From Cudoniella acicularis (Eukaryota; Ascomycota; Leotiomycetes; Helotiales; Helotiaceae): DNA of 18,047 nt. This document shows positions 17,783-18,047 of this stretch, one piece after another. Each line of letters opens with the position of its first letter. The stretch's first letter is position 1. Location of the stretch: contig JAAMPI010001193.1 of NCBI GenBank assembly GCA_013054445.1, positions 1 to 18,047 of the forward strand, read 5' to 3'. Below the pieces are notes generated by a model that was given only the letters and a program-made list of their open reading frames with translations, had not been told where the DNA came from and did no database searches. The position numbers and the translations under genes were made by a program.

Positions 17783-18047
17783 TATAGTAGGGAAGTCAGT
17801 CGGTCACTAGGTGGTCACATGGTCGCAGACACATGACCTACGCGAAGGGGGATAAAAGACGTGTTCTTAGGCAGCGTAGCTTCCTCTTCTTAAGTTAAAT
17901 TAATGTCTATTTGAACTCCCTCCCTTTTAGGTTGTATTTGTCCTTCTACAATAGTGACCTACGCAGGGATGACGGTAATCAGGGCCTAGCCCTATATCCT
18001 GTCGTCTCTTTTCGCAGTCAAGATCGGAATAGGAATCGGAATCAGAA
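17783..18047 (+). mobile_element. LTR-like sequence cut by the window end
   Basis: The RIP signature stops at about 17785 and composition becomes balanced. The stretch has two CACATG-type words (17816-17836), a GGGGGATAAAAG TATA-like box near 17850, a pyrimidine tract, and ends with hexamer-like GGAATA/GGAATC repeats (18025-18046). These resemble copia-type fungal LTRs as I remember them. No TG...CA ends, target-site duplication or internal domain can be confirmed because the window ends here. Confidence 0.35.

Overview
The window looks like nuclear DNA of a filamentous ascomycete (Pezizomycotina). The supporting signs are short 47-68 bp introns with GTAAG-type donors and CTAAC/CTAAT-like branch sites, an NLR-type ankyrin gene, a 2EXR-family gene, a raptor/KOG1 fragment and a GH3 beta-glucosidase. 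Decay is of the repeat-induced point mutation (RIP) type: in-frame stops are TAA or TAG where Gln or Trp is expected, which is what CpA->TpA changes on either strand produce.

Layout. (1) 1-2634: RIP-scarred remnant of an NLR-like protein, made of about 13 repeats of roughly 31 residues followed by classical ankyrin repeats, one frame on + with 16 stops. (2) 2635-6011: healthier DNA with the two best intact genes, a head-to-head pair (3480-4675 minus, 4796-6011 plus), each split by one short intron. Both are uncharacterised, and both carry an E-x-K motif in a setting like a PD-(D/E)XK nuclease fold. (3) 6012-11200: a graveyard of single-copy-looking fragments. It holds a 2EXR gene broken by one TAG, a minisatellite, a decayed propeller-like frame, a truncated and frameshifted piece of the TORC1 subunit gene KOG1/raptor, and a diverged repeat whose other copy lies at 2761-2930. 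(4) 11200-18047: a TA-rich, heavily RIPed compartment. It contains a near full-length GH3 beta-glucosidase pseudogene (11339-14016) whose exon-intron structure can still be followed, an unassigned mosaic, a promoter-like palindrome plus TATA box leading into a second long decayed frame (15517-17770, probably a transposable-element gene), and an LTR-like edge cut by the window end.

The window therefore reads as an accessory, repeat-rich region with a compositional border near 11.1-11.2 kb. Only the divergent pair at 3.5-6.0 kb looks clearly functional. No RNA gene, CRISPR array or prokaryotic feature was seen. All identifications come from reading translations by eye; no database search was run.
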